Shown here: positions 16,107 through 24,665 of the stretch, one piece after another
How the letters are laid out: each line of letters opens with the position of its first letter
Position numbering within the stretch: the stretch's first letter is position 1
Origin: an uncultured Clostridia bacterium
GTDB taxonomy: Bacteria > Bacillota > Clostridia > Oscillospirales > Oscillospiraceae
Assembly (NCBI GenBank): GCA_946412355.1
Contig: CAMKGX010000015.1
Span: forward strand, 1 to 34,880
Length of the DNA: 34,880 nucleotides
Reading direction: 5' to 3'
Position numbers and translations under genes: made by a program
Notes under the pieces: generated by a model
Databases searched by the model: none
Seen by the model: only the letters and a program-made list of their open reading frames with translations
What the model was told of the DNA's origin: nothing

Positions 16107-18701
16107 TTACGACAGTTTATTTTTCAGCTCGTACAGCAGATTCAAAGCCTCGATGGGGCTCAACGTGTCCACCTGGCAGCGGCGCAGGGCGTCCAGCGCC
16201 TCCGCCTCCGCCATGGCGGTGAGAGACATCTGGTCGCTCTCCGCTATCGGGGCGCGGGGCTTGCCGGACTCCGCCTCCAGCTCCGTGAGAATGGCCCGGG
16301 CCCGGCGCACCACCTGGGCCGGCAGGCCCGCCAGCCGGGCCACCTCGATGCCGTAGCTGCGGTCGGCCCCGCCGGGGATGATTTTCCGCAGGAAGATGAT
16401 GTCCTCCCCCCGGGTGCGGACGGCGATGTTGTAATTCTTCACGCCGGGAAGGTCGTTCTCCAGGGCGGTGAGCTCATGGTAATGGGTGGCGAACAGCGTC
16501 TTGGCCCCCAGCTTGGCGGCGCAGTATTCCACCACCGCCCGGGCGATGGACATGCCGTCGAAGGTGGAGGTGCCACGGCCGATCTCGTCCAGAATCAGCA
16601 GGCTGCGGGAGGTGGCGGACTTCAAAATGTCGCTGACCTCCGTCATCTCCACCATGAAGGTGGACTGGCCGGCGGAGAGATCGTCGCTGGCGCCGATGCG
16701 GGTGAAGATCCTGTCCACCACGCCGATGCGGGCGGAGCGGGCGGGGACGAAGGAGCCGATCTGGGCCATGAGGGTAATCAGCGCCACCTGCCGCATATAG
16801 GTGGACTTGCCCGCCATGTTGGGGCCGGTGATGATGCTGATGCGGTTCTCATTCTCCCCCATATAGGTGTCGTTGGGCACGAACAGGGCCTTGTCCAGCA
16901 TCTGCTCCACCACGGGGTGGCGGCCCTCCAAAATCTCGATGACGCCGCCGTCGTCCACCACGGGGCAGCAGTAGTGATGCTTCACCGCCACCGCCGCCAG
17001 GGAGCACAGCACGTCCACCTCCGCCACGGCGGCTGCCGCGGCCTGGATGCGCTGGGCCTGGTCGGCCACGGCGCGGCGCAGCTCGTCAAAGAGGGAGAAT
17101 TCCAGCGCCGTCACCCGGTCGGAGGCGGAGAGGATATCGTGCTCCAGATCCTTCAGCTCCTGGGTGATGTACCGCTCGCCGTTTACCAGCGTCTGCTTGC
17201 GGATATAGGTGTCGGGCACCTGGTCCCGGAAGGAGTTGGACACCTCGATGTAGTAGCCAAACACCTTGTTGTAGCCGATTTTCAGCGTGCGGACGCCGGT
17301 GCGCTCCCGCTCGGCGGCCTCCATGTTCACAATGACGTCCTTGCCGCCGTGGAGGATGGTGCGCAGCCGGTCCACCTCCGGGTGGAAGCCGGTACGGATC
17401 AGCTCCCCCTCCCGGACGGAGAAGGGAGGCTCGTCCACCAGCGTGGCGGCGATGCGGCTGCCGATGTCGGATAAATCGTCCAGCGCCTCGTCCAGCTCAT
17501 GCAAACGCCCCTTGCCAAAGGCGGCAAGCTGCTGCTTCACCTGGGGGAGCTGCTCGATGGCGGCCCGGAGGGACACCAGATCCCGGCCCCCGGCGGTGCC
17601 GTAGACGATGCGGCCGATGAGCCGCTCCATGTCGGCGACGCCGGAAAGGGCCACCATCAGCTCCTCCCGGGCGATGGTGCTGTCCACCAGGGCGGACACG
17701 GCGCCGCTGCGGCGGGCGATGGCGGCGCAGTTCAAGAGGGGCCGCTCCAGCCAGGACCGGAGAAGGCGGCCGCCCATGGCGGTTTTCGTCTTGTCCAGCA
17801 CCCACAGCAGGCTGCCCTTTTTCTCCTTGGAGCGCAGCGTCTCCGTCAATTCCAGATTCCGCCGGGCCGTCAGATCCAGCTCCATGAACTGGCCCTGCTC
17901 GTAGTATTCCAACTGGTCGATGTGGCTCAAATCCGTTTTCTGGGTGTCGTGGAGGTAGCCTAAAAGGGCCCCCACCGCCGGCAGCAGGGCCGGGTTATGA
18001 CGGGGAAGCCGGGCCACGGCCTCGTCGCCGAACTGCTGCCGGGCCAGCCTTTCGCACCCCTCGGCGCGGAAGGACGCGGCGGGCAGCTTTTCCCGGTGGC
18101 AGGAGAGTTTATCCCCCAAAAGGGCGGTCAAGTCCTCATTTTCATAGGCACTTTCGTTCATCACCGCCTCGGCGGGGGCGAAGCGGCCCAGCTCGTTGCA
18201 CAGGTGAGACAGCCGCTCGGGGCCGGAAAAGGCGGCGGCGTGAGCCTTGCCGGTGGAGATGTCGCAGACGCACAACGCGGCGTTCTGCTCATCCAGAAAC
18301 ACGCCGGCGCAGAAGTTGCTGCGGCTGGCCTCCAAGCTGGCGCTGTCGATGACGGTGCCGGGGGTGACCACCCGGATGATGTCCCGCTGCACCAGGCCCT
18401 TGGCCTGGGCCGGGTCCTCGGTCTGCTCGCAGATGGCCACCTTGTAGCCCTTGGCGATGAGCCGGGCGATGTAGCTGTCGGCGGCGTGGTAGGGGATGCC
18501 GCACATGGGGATGCGCTCCTCCGCCGTCTTGGTCTTGTCCTTGTCACGGGAGGTGAGGGTCAGCTCCAGCTCCCGGGAGGCGGTGCGGGCATCGTTGCCG
18601 AACATCTCGTAGAAATCGCCCAGGCGGAAAAAGAGAATGGAATCCGGGTTGTCGGCCTTGATTTCCAGATATTGGCGCATCATGGGGGTCAGCTCAGCCA
18701 T
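16107..18701 (-). CDS. mutS: DNA mismatch repair protein MutS
   Basis: 864 residues, full length for MutS1. The N-terminal mismatch-reading domain has the Phe-x-Glu motif in GDFYEMF; connector, lever and clamp domains follow. The ATPase has Walker A GPNMAGKSTYM, Walker B/D-loop LLILDEIGRGTSTFDG and the ATHYHELT switch. It detects mispairs and recruits MutL. AAAGGAG begins inside the miaB stop codon region (TAAGAAAGGAG), eight bases before ATG, so the two genes are tightly linked. mutL follows after 12 bases. Confidence 0.98.
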   Translation of the reverse strand: MAELTPMMRQYLEIKADNPDSILFFRLGDFYEMFGNDARTASRELELTLTSRDKDKTKTAEERIPMCGIPYHAADSYIARLIAKGYKVAICEQTEDPAQAKGLVQRDIIRVVTPGTVIDSASLEASRSNFCAGVFLDEQNAALCVCDISTGKAHAAAFSGPERLSHLCNELGRFAPAEAVMNESAYENEDLTALLGDKLSCHREKLPAASFRAEGCERLARQQFGDEAVARLPRHNPALLPAVGALLGYLHDTQKTDLSHIDQLEYYEQGQFMELDLTARRNLELTETLRSKEKKGSLLWVLDKTKTAMGGRLLRSWLERPLLNCAAIARRSGAVSALVDSTIAREELMVALSGVADMERLIGRIVYGTAGGRDLVSLRAAIEQLPQVKQQLAAFGKGRLHELDEALDDLSDIGSRIAATLVDEPPFSVREGELIRTGFHPEVDRLRTILHGGKDVIVNMEAAERERTGVRTLKIGYNKVFGYYIEVSNSFRDQVPDTYIRKQTLVNGERYITQELKDLEHDILSASDRVTALEFSLFDELRRAVADQAQRIQAAAAAVAEVDVLCSLAAVAVKHHYCCPVVDDGGVIEILEGRHPVVEQMLDKALFVPNDTYMGENENRISIITGPNMAGKSTYMRQVALITLMAQIGSFVPARSARIGVVDRIFTRIGASDDLSAGQSTFMVEMTEVSDILKSATSRSLLILDEIGRGTSTFDGMSIARAVVEYCAAKLGAKTLFATHYHELTALENDLPGVKNYNIAVRTRGEDIIFLRKIIPGGADRSYGIEVARLAGLPAQVVRRARAILTELEAESGKPRAPIAESDQMSLTAMAEAEALDALRRCQVDTLSPIEALNLLYELKNKLS

Positions 18702-18716
18702 GGGGATGCTCCTTTC

Positions 18717-20132
18717 TTAGTCTGCAAGCTCGCCGAACAGTGCCCAGGTGTTGCTGTCGGTGATTTTAATATTGTGGAAGTCGCCTATGGCGCCGGTATC
18801 GCCGGTGAGGTGTACCAGGCGGCCGCCGGCAGTGCGGGCGCTGAGGGGCCAGCGGCTGTCGCCGGTCTCGCCGTCCACCAGGCAGCGGAGGGTCTGACCC
18901 ACGTAGCGGCGGTGGATGGTCTCGGAGATGGCGTTCTGGGCGTCGCACAGGCGGTCGAACCACTTTTGCTTCTCCTCACGGGGCACCGGGTCCTCCATTT
19001 TGGCGGCGGGGGTGCCGGGCCGGGGGGAGAAGATGAAAGTAAAGAGGGCGTCGAACTGCACCTCCTCCACCAGGGACACCGTCTCCATGGCCTCGGCCTC
19101 CGTCTCGCCGGGGAAGCCGATGATCACGTCGCTGGTCAGCACCAGGTCGGGCATGACGGCGCGGGCGTAGGTGATGAGCTCCAGATATTGGGCCCGGTTA
19201 TAGGGCCGGTTCATGGCCCGCAGCACCCGGTCGCTGCCGGACTGCACCGGCAGATGGAGCTGGGGGGCCACGTGGCGGCAGCGGGCCATGGTGTCGAACA
19301 GCTTATGGGTGGCGTCCTTGGGCTGGGAGGACATGAAGCGGATGAGATAGTCGCCGCGGATTTCGTCGATGGCGGCAAGCAGGTCGGCAAAGTCCCATTT
19401 CTCCGGCAAGTCCTTGCCGTAGGAGTTGACATTCTGGCCCAGGAGGGTAATCTCCTTATACCCCTCGGCGGCAAGCTGCCGCACCTCGGAGAGAATGGCC
19501 TCCGGGTCACGGCTCCGCTCCCGGCCCCGGACGTAGGGGACGATGCAGTAGGAGCAGAAGTTGTTGCAGCCATACATGATGGACACCCAGGCGCGGGTGC
19601 GGCCCTCCCGCACCACCGGCATACCCTCGGCAATGGCGCCATGCTCGTCCTCGATGGAGAACACACGGCCGCTGCGGGAATAGACCTGATATAAAAGCTC
19701 CGGGAAGCGCCACAGCGCCTGGGGGCCGAACACCAGGTCCACGTGGCGGTAGGACCGGCGCACCCGGTCGGCCACCTCCTTGCGCTGGGCCATGCAGCCG
19801 CACAGGCAGATGATCTGCCGGGGGTTGGCCTTTTTGGTGTGGGTCAGGGTGCCCAACGTGCCGAAGACACGCTGCTCGGCGTGGTCACGGATGGCGCAGG
19901 TGTTCAGCACCACGATGTCGGCCTGGTAGGGGTCGTCGGTAAAGGCGCAGCCCATGGCCTCCAGCATGCCCATGATATTCTGGCTGTCGGCCACGTTCTG
20001 CTGGCAGCCGTAGGTGTCCACCAGGGCCTTGGGGTGCTGGCCCCGCTGGTCGTGGATGGCTTTGATTTTGGCGGTGAAATCCTGCTGCTTCGCCATGTCG
20101 GCGGCGGACACCAATACGTTTTCTCTTTCCAA
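18717..20132 (-). CDS. miaB: tRNA-2-methylthio-N6-dimethylallyladenosine synthase MiaB
   Basis: 471 residues. It adds the methylthio group to i6A37 in tRNA, the step after MiaA. The N-terminal cluster-binding cysteines are in DTYGCQQN, NTCAIRDHAEQR and CGCMAQRKEV; the radical-SAM cluster is in YGCNNFCSYCIVPYVRGRERSR; a TRAM domain ends the protein. The frame opens with TTG at 20132, and GGGAGG six bases upstream supports this unusual start. It is the first gene of the ten-gene minus-strand run, with its own promoter at 20192-20220. Confidence 0.96.
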   Translation of the reverse strand: MERENVLVSAADMAKQQDFTAKIKAIHDQRGQHPKALVDTYGCQQNVADSQNIMGMLEAMGCAFTDDPYQADIVVLNTCAIRDHAEQRVFGTLGTLTHTKKANPRQIICLCGCMAQRKEVADRVRRSYRHVDLVFGPQALWRFPELLYQVYSRSGRVFSIEDEHGAIAEGMPVVREGRTRAWVSIMYGCNNFCSYCIVPYVRGRERSRDPEAILSEVRQLAAEGYKEITLLGQNVNSYGKDLPEKWDFADLLAAIDEIRGDYLIRFMSSQPKDATHKLFDTMARCRHVAPQLHLPVQSGSDRVLRAMNRPYNRAQYLELITYARAVMPDLVLTSDVIIGFPGETEAEAMETVSLVEEVQFDALFTFIFSPRPGTPAAKMEDPVPREEKQKWFDRLCDAQNAISETIHRRYVGQTLRCLVDGETGDSRWPLSARTAGGRLVHLTGDTGAIGDFHNIKITDSNTWALFGELAD

Positions 20133-20191
20133 AGGGTACCTCCCGGGGCGCCGAAGATGCTATGACGCCATTTTTTACTGTTAACTGATTG

Positions 20192-20220
20192 ATTATAGCA
20201 CAATTCCCCTGCGGCGTAAA
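20192..20220 (-). promoter_or_regulatory. Promoter of the miaB-to-HAD operon
   Basis: On the minus strand, TTTACG and a perfect TATAAT are separated by 17 bases; the -10 lies 60 bases upstream of the TTG start. No other convincing promoter was found in the short gaps of the operon down to 8451. Confidence 0.75.
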
Positions 20221-20243
20221 GATTTTTCCCGGGCAAAGGACGG

Positions 20244-20272
20244 TTGCAAATTCCACCGCCATGCAGTATGAT
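20244..20272 (+). promoter_or_regulatory. Promoter of lspA-rluD
   Basis: TTGCAA, a 17-base spacer and TATGAT, ending 33 bases before the lspA start. It is divergent from the miaB promoter, with the two -35 boxes about 24 bases apart, so a regulator bound between them could affect both. Confidence 0.75.
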
Positions 20273-20305
20273 AGTGGCACTATGGATGAAAAAGGAGCGC
20301 AATCT

Positions 20306-20791
20306 ATGTGGTGGATGATGGCGGTGCTGGCGGCGCTGATCGGCGCGGACCAGGCCCTGAAATACTGGACGGTGGCCCACCTGGACCTGGGGCAGAGTGC
20401 GCCGCTGCTGCCGGGGGTGGTGCAGCTCACCCGGCTGCACAATTACGGCGCCGCCTGGAGCAGCCTCTCCGGGCGCACCGCGGTGCTGCTGGTGGTCACC
20501 ACGGCGCTGATGGCGGCGGTGGCCTGGCTGCTCGTCCGCCGGGTGGTACGGCACCCCCTGGGGGTGTGGGCCTGCCTGCTGGTGCTGGGCGGGGGCCTGG
20601 GCAACTACATCGACAGGCTGTGGCACGGCTACGTGGTGGATATGTTCGACCTGCAGTTTATGACCTACCCCATCTTCAACCTGGCGGACTGCTTCGTGGT
20701 GGTGGGGGTCATGCTGGGGGCCGTGTACTACCTTTGGTTTTATGAAAAATACGACAGGGTGACGAAACATGACGCTGACAGCCACCATTGA
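20306..20791 (+). CDS. lspA: Lipoprotein signal peptidase LspA
   Basis: 161 residues from the ATG at 20306, chosen because AAAAGGAG sits eight bases upstream; an ATG at 20282 is the alternative. LspA cleaves the signal peptide of diacylglyceryl-modified prolipoproteins in the membrane. Four membrane helices are visible, and the catalytic aspartates are in NYIDRLWHGYVVDMFD and FNLADCF. Its 3' end overlaps the following pseudouridine synthase gene by 23 bases, indicating coupling; this pair is conserved in Firmicutes. Confidence 0.96.
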   Translation: MWWMMAVLAALIGADQALKYWTVAHLDLGQSAPLLPGVVQLTRLHNYGAAWSSLSGRTAVLLVVTTALMAAVAWLLVRRVVRHPLGVWACLLVLGGGLGNYIDRLWHGYVVDMFDLQFMTYPIFNLADCFVVVGVMLGAVYYLWFYEKYDRVTKHDADSHH

Positions 20792-21680
20792 GGACGCCGG
20801 GAAGCGGCTGGACGCCTTTGTGGCGGAGCGGGCCCAGGGCGTCAGCCGCAGCGCGGCGGCCCGGCTCATCGCCGGGGGCAACGTGACGGTGAACGGCGCC
20901 GCGGCGGATAAGAATGACCGGTTGGCCGCCGGGGATACTGTGAAAGTCATCATCCCGGAGGCGGCGGACACGGCGGTGACGGCCCAGGAGATCCCGCTGG
21001 ACGTGGTGTATGAGGACGAGGACGTAATCGTGGTGAATAAGCCCGTGGGCATGGTGGTGCACCCGGCGCCGGGCCACCCGGACGGCACGCTGGTGAACGC
21101 CCTGCTGCACCACTGCGGCGACAGCTTGAGCGGCATCGGCGGGGAGAAACGGCCCGGCATCGTCCACCGCATCGACCGGGACACCAGCGGTCTCATCATC
21201 GCCGCCAAGAACGACGCCGCCCACCTGGCCCTGTCCGCCCAGCTGGCAGACCACACCCTGGCCCGGACGTACGAGTGCATCGTGACGGGCACGCTGCGAG
21301 AGGACAGCGGCACCGTGGACGCCCCCATCGCCCGCCATCCCAAGGATCGGAAGAAGATGGCGGTGGTCATGGGGGGCAAGCGGGCCGTGACCCACTGGGA
21401 GGTACTGGGCCGCTACCGGGGTGCCACCCACGTGCGCTGCCGCCTGGAGACGGGCCGCACCCACCAGATTCGCGTCCACATGGCCAGCATCGGCCACCCC
21501 CTGTTGGGAGACACGGTGTACGGCAATCATAAGCCGGTGCCGGGGCTGGAGGGCCAATGCCTCCACGCGGTGGGCCTGGCCTTTGTCCACCCCCGGACGG
21601 GGGAGAAGGTCAGCCTCAGCTGCCCGCTGCCGGAGTGGTTCACCCGGCAGCTCCGCCGCCTGGGCGCGGAAGCGGAATAG
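20769..21680 (+). CDS. rluD: RluA-family large-subunit rRNA pseudouridine synthase
   Basis: 303 residues. An N-terminal S4 RNA-binding domain (RLDAFVAERAQGVSRSAAARLI ... VNG) is followed by the catalytic domain with the active-site Asp in GIVHRIDRDTSG and the conserved RTYECIVTG and LETGRTHQIRVHMASIGHPLLGD stretches. RluD-type enzymes modify helix 69 of 23S rRNA; the exact target of this member is inferred from family and from its position after lspA, so the symbol is tentative. Confidence 0.9.
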   Translation: MTLTATIEDAGKRLDAFVAERAQGVSRSAAARLIAGGNVTVNGAAADKNDRLAAGDTVKVIIPEAADTAVTAQEIPLDVVYEDEDVIVVNKPVGMVVHPAPGHPDGTLVNALLHHCGDSLSGIGGEKRPGIVHRIDRDTSGLIIAAKNDAAHLALSAQLADHTLARTYECIVTGTLREDSGTVDAPIARHPKDRKKMAVVMGGKRAVTHWEVLGRYRGATHVRCRLETGRTHQIRVHMASIGHPLLGDTVYGNHKPVPGLEGQCLHAVGLAFVHPRTGEKVSLSCPLPEWFTRQLRRLGAEAE

Positions 21681-21744
21681 CGGACGGGGGAGGGGTTTTG
21701 CCCCATCGCCCATCCGCCGGGGCGCAAAAATTTTCGGAAAAGTG

Positions 21745-21773
21745 TTGACAAACCGGCACGAGTGCGGTAGTAT
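21745..21773 (+). promoter_or_regulatory. Promoter of tRNA-Val
   Basis: A perfect -35 TTGACA, 17-base spacer and TAGTAT lie 13 bases before the tRNA. It keeps the tRNA expressed despite element integration at its 3' end. Confidence 0.8.
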
Positions 21774-21786
21774 AGTACCGCTGTCC

Positions 21787-21862
21787 GCGCGGTTAGCTCA
21801 GCTGGTAGAGCACATGCTTGACGTGCATGGGGTCACAGGTTCGAGTCCTGTACCGCGCACCA
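21787..21862 (+). tRNA. tRNA-Val (anticodon GAC), integration target
   Basis: 76 bases with acceptor stem GCGCGGT/ACCGCGC, encoded CCA, D-loop TAGCTCAGCTGGTAGAG, and anticodon loop TTGACGT giving GAC (valine). Its 3' 48 bases are repeated exactly at 24666-24713, the far end of an integrated element, so the tRNA was restored on insertion. Confidence 0.96.
21815..21862 (+). other. attL of the tRNA-Val element
   Basis: 48 bases from TGCTTGACG to the CCA end, identical to 24666-24713; together with the intact tRNA 5' part this end restores the functional tRNA. Confidence 0.88.
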
Positions 21863-21866
21863 TCAA

Positions 21867-21905
21867 AAAAGCCCTGTATCCATCAAGGATACGGGGCTTT
21901 CGTTA
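21867..21905 (+). terminator. Terminator after tRNA-Val (carried by the element)
   Basis: Stem AGCCCTGTATCC/GGATACGGGGCT with one mismatch pair, a five-base loop and a T-rich tail. It lies just inside the element's left end, so the element appears to supply the tRNA with a new terminator; the apparent original one is at 24714-24750. Confidence 0.8.
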
Positions 21906-21970
21906 TTTTGACGAAAAAGGGCCCATTTACCCGCCCCATGAAAAGGCCCAAACAGGCCGAAAAGTTGCAA

Positions 21971-22010
21971 AAATCCCCTGTGCAGAAAAAAGGCTGCACA
22001 GGGGATTTTG
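21971..22010. terminator. Terminator of the element's Xre gene
   Basis: A perfect 16-base-pair stem (AAAATCCCCTGTGCAG and its complement) ends exactly at the Xre stop codon, with A/T tracts on both sides. An identical copy exists at 25058-25097. Confidence 0.88.
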
Positions 22011-22388
22011 TCATTTCTCGGCGTCGCTGCGACACGTGAGGTAGTCCAGGCTGACGCCATAGCAATCCGCCAGGCGCACCAGTGCCTCCACGTTGGGCTC
22101 GTTGCGTCCGATTTCGTACCCGGACAGGGTAATCACGTTGAGGCCGGTTTTCTCCGCCACCTCCTGCTGCTTCAACCCCCGGGCCTTGCGAACAGCCTTC
22201 AACCGTTCCGCCACGTCTTTCTTGCGCTGCGCTCTGGCAGCGGAATAGCCGGCTATGGTGTTGTAGTCCGCCCGGATGCCGTCCAGCACCAGGCTGACGG
22301 CTTCGCCTACCGGGATGGACTTGTCCGCCCCCAGGCGCTCCGCCTCCCGGAACTTCTCGCCCAGCGCCTCCTTGACCTCTTTCTCCAC
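22011..22388 (-). CDS. Xre-family repressor of the integrated element
   Basis: 125 residues from the GTG at 22388, chosen because AAAGGAGG lies seven bases upstream; a longer frame to 22490 would run through this site and the promoter. The N-terminal half is helical without a known domain (EKEVKEALGEKFREAERLG). The C-terminal half (59-118) is a clear Cro/C1-type helix-turn-helix (RGLKQQEVAEKTGLNVITLSGYE, then LVRLADCYGVSLDYLT). It is divergent from rep-int, and palindromic operators overlap the promoter between them. It probably represses rep-int and possibly itself, keeping the element quiescent. Confidence 0.88.
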   Translation of the reverse strand: MEKEVKEALGEKFREAERLGADKSIPVGEAVSLVLDGIRADYNTIAGYSAARAQRKKDVAERLKAVRKARGLKQQEVAEKTGLNVITLSGYEIGRNEPNVEALVRLADCYGVSLDYLTCRSDAEK

Positions 22389-22465
22389 GGCTCTCCCTCC
22401 TTTGTGTGGAAAACTACAAGGCCATTCTATACCACCTCCCGGAATGGCGCAAGTATTTTTTATCT

Positions 22466-22538
22466 GTTTTGAATACTTTTCCCTTGACAATATTCAAAAC
22501 GAATAGTATTATACTTCCAGACTATTCAAAACGAATAG
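22466..22538 (+). promoter_or_regulatory. Rep-int promoter with repeated operators
   Basis: A near-perfect promoter reads TTGACA (22484-22489), 17 bases, TATTAT (22507-22512). The 16-mer TATTCAAAACGAATAG occurs at 22491-22506, filling the spacer, and again at 22523-22538, just past the likely transcription start. Its outer bases TATTC/GAATA form an inverted repeat, as expected for an Xre dimer site. A half-site in the opposite orientation (GTTTTGAATA) lies at 22466-22475. Confidence 0.85.
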
Positions 22539-22539
22539 T

Positions 22540-22938
22540 TGTGCAACTCCTTTCTTGCCAGCGGCAGGGCGGCGCGCCAAAGCGCCGACCTGTCGCGGCG
22601 GAGGGTAGGCGCAGGCGGCGGCCGCGAGGAAATGCGAGAGCAACTTGCGCCGAAGGCGCAAAGCGGCTCGCATCAAAGGCCCGGAAATACCAGTCCGCAG
22701 ACTGGTATTTCATCGGGCCGGGCCCTCCTCTTGCTCGCCGCTGCGCCTGCGTCCCGACGACCTCCCCGCCTCGTCCGTCGGCGGCCACCCACGTCCCGAC
22801 ACGGCAGCACGGCCCCTTGTCTGCCCCTGGACCTTGTTGCTGCCGTTTCCGGCGTCGCAAGGCGGCGGCAAGGCCCGCAGCCAAGGAGCGGCTACTTGAT
22901 GTATCAACAAATCGGTCTCACTTTGGGAGGGTTGCTTC
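22540..22938 (+). other. Structured non-coding segment, candidate replication origin/leader
   Basis: About 400 bases between promoter and rep with no convincing gene. It holds TTGCGCC/GGCGCAA (22644-22660) and a striking hairpin at 22678-22719: GGCCCG, then the perfect 12-base stem 22684-22695/22700-22711 with loop CGCA, then a two-base bulge and CGGGCC. Rolling-circle origins often place the nick site in such a loop next to rep. It could also be a regulatory leader RNA. Inference from position and structure. Confidence 0.5.
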
Positions 22939-23736
22939 GTGCTGTTTGGTGCTTCTGCCTGTGATATTTCCTCCAACGCCCGGGTGTTGGAGTACCCCTA
23001 TGCCGACGCCATGTTGCAGGTTTCCAATACCCCCATTTTCCGCGCTGCCGGGTGGGAGTGCCGCCAACGGCCCTACACCGTGCCGCCCAAGGGACAGGCC
23101 GCAGACCCGGAACGCGCCGCCGCCAGCAGCCGCTGCCGGGCCAAGCGGGAAGTGCGGGACATCGCCATGTGCAACCGCTTCTCCCACTTCCTCACCTGGA
23201 CATTGAACGGCGCGGTCATTGACCGCTACGGCACGGACGCCGTTCGCAAGGCCGTTTTAACGTGGCTGAAAAACGCCTCCCATCGCAAGGGCTTTCGGTA
23301 TCTTATCATCGCAGAGCGCCACAAGGACGGCGCCATTCACTTCCACGGCCTGTGCAATCCCGGCCTTGTCCGCATGGAACGGGCCACCCATCCCCGCACC
23401 GGTGCGGCCCTATCTACGGACAGGGGACAGCCCATTTTCAATATGCCGGAGTGGCGCTATGGCTTCTCCACCTGCATACCCATAGACGAGCATTACGAAC
23501 GCACCTGCCAATACCTCACCAAGTATTTTGAAAAGGACTTCACCAAGATTTTCGGCAAGTGGTATTTCGCCTCCCGCGATCTGGTGCGCAAGCCCCAAAT
23601 CTCGCTGATTGACGGCGGAATCCCCTTTGATGTATTTGTAGCCGACCACCCGGAAGCCTATGTTGTGCCTGTGTTCGGTGATGTGAAAATCGCCGGCACG
23701 TCGCTGCCGAGCCCCGAGAAAGGAGGGACACCATGA
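22939..23736 (+). CDS. HUH-type rolling-circle replication initiator
   Basis: 265 residues from a GTG at 22939 with GGGAGGG eight bases upstream. HUH Rep proteins nick one strand at an origin through a tyrosine and stay covalently attached. Visible motifs are FLTWTLNG (84-91, motif 1), [10 protein letters not shown] with the metal-binding H134-x-H136 (motif 2), and [11 protein letters not shown] with candidate catalytic Tyr192 or Tyr196 (motif 3). No helicase domain follows, so host helicase would be needed. The stop overlaps the integrase start by four bases (ATGA). The same protein could also act as a transfer relaxase; this is not testable here. Confidence 0.85.
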   Translation: MLFGASACDISSNARVLEYPYADAMLQVSNTPIFRAAGWECRQRPYTVPPKGQAADPERAAASSRCRAKREVRDIAMCNRFSHFLTWTLNGAVIDRYGTDAVRKAVLTWLKNASHRKGFRYLIIAERHKDGAIHFHGLCNPGLVRMERATHPRTGAALSTDRGQPIFNMPEWRYGFSTCIPIDEHYERTCQYLTKYFEKDFTKIFGKWYFASRDLVRKPQISLIDGGIPFDVFVADHPEAYVVPVFGDVKIAGTSLPSPEKGGTP

Positions 23737-24659
23737 CATTGGGAGAATGGATTCCCCTGTATCTCACCGCCTACAAGCTGGACACCATCCGGCCCGATTC
23801 CTATTACACCCTCCAACTGGTGGCGGGTCACATTCCGGAGGAGCTGCTGTCCATGGAGCTGGACACCGTCAAGCCCATGCATTTGCAGCGGTTTTTCAAT
23901 CAGTTTGCAAGTGCATTTTCAAAATCCTATGTGGACAAAATGCGGGTGCTGGTGAACGCCCTCTTTGCCGCCGCCATCGACAACGACCTTTGCGCCAAGA
24001 ATCCCGCCGCCCGCTTGAAGCTGCCCCACATGAAGGAGACGCCCCGGGAGGCGTACACCATGGAGGAGGTGCGTACCATCCTACGCTACGCGGTGACGTA
24101 TGAGAATCAGCGAATCGGCGTCGCCGTGATGGTGCTGCTGCTGACGGGCATACGCCGCGGGGAACTGCTGGGGCTGAAAGAGAGCGACATCACCGACACC
24201 ACCCTGACCGTCAACCGGGCCGTGTACCTGGTGCATAACCGCCCCTGCGTCATGGAGCATGAGGCCAAGACGGAACGCAGCCTCCGCACCGTGCCCCTGC
24301 TGCCGGAACTGGCCTACCGGCTGCAAAAGCTGCCCCACAAGGGGGAGTTTCTCTTCGGCACACGCAACGGCACGTTAATGAGCCCCCGGAACTTTTCCCG
24401 GGACTATGACACCTTCTTCCGCCATCTCCACGAGGACGAGCCGGACGTGCGCCGCCTGTCGCCCCACTGCTGCCGCCACACCTTTGCCACCCTCACAAGG
24501 GAGAGCGGCGCGGATATTCGGGTGGTGCAGGAGCTGCTGGGCCATTCCGACATCAAGACCACCGCCCGCTATTCCCACGCCACCATGGGCAGCATGCAGA
24601 ACGCCGTGGAGGGCTTGAAATCCGCCATCTTGTTGCAAAGTCCGCCCTTGCGCCATTGA
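23733..24659 (+). CDS. int: Tyrosine recombinase/integrase
   Basis: 308 residues, phage-integrase family. An N-terminal SAM-like core-binding domain (about 1-100) precedes the catalytic domain, which contains Arg141 (TGIRRGE), His245-x-x-Arg248 ([10 protein letters not shown]), His271 ([15 protein letters not shown]) and the nucleophile Tyr280. AAAGGAGG precedes the ATG, and the gene overlaps rep by four bases. Its stop is six bases from attR, the usual placement. No typical arm-type N-terminal domain or excisionase gene is recognisable, so excision control may fall to Rep, Xre or a host factor. Confidence 0.95.
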   Translation: MTLGEWIPLYLTAYKLDTIRPDSYYTLQLVAGHIPEELLSMELDTVKPMHLQRFFNQFASAFSKSYVDKMRVLVNALFAAAIDNDLCAKNPAARLKLPHMKETPREAYTMEEVRTILRYAVTYENQRIGVAVMVLLLTGIRRGELLGLKESDITDTTLTVNRAVYLVHNRPCVMEHEAKTERSLRTVPLLPELAYRLQKLPHKGEFLFGTRNGTLMSPRNFSRDYDTFFRHLHEDEPDVRRLSPHCCRHTFATLTRESGADIRVVQELLGHSDIKTTARYSHATMGSMQNAVEGLKSAILLQSPPLRH

Positions 24660-24665
24660 GCCTGT

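Larger units (their letters stand above)
21867..22033. repeat. 167-base direct repeat, copy 1 (element left end)
   Basis: Identical to 24954-25120. It spans the tRNA terminator, a short spacer, the Xre terminator and the last codons of the Xre gene. Both copies directly follow a tRNA-Val 3' end, so copy 2 marks the left end of another element copy. Confidence 0.92.

Noticed and set aside
22406-23206. A 266-residue open frame across the element promoter and 5' part of rep
   Set aside because: It runs through the operators and the structured segment and lies in another frame of rep; no ribosome site and no recognisable domain.
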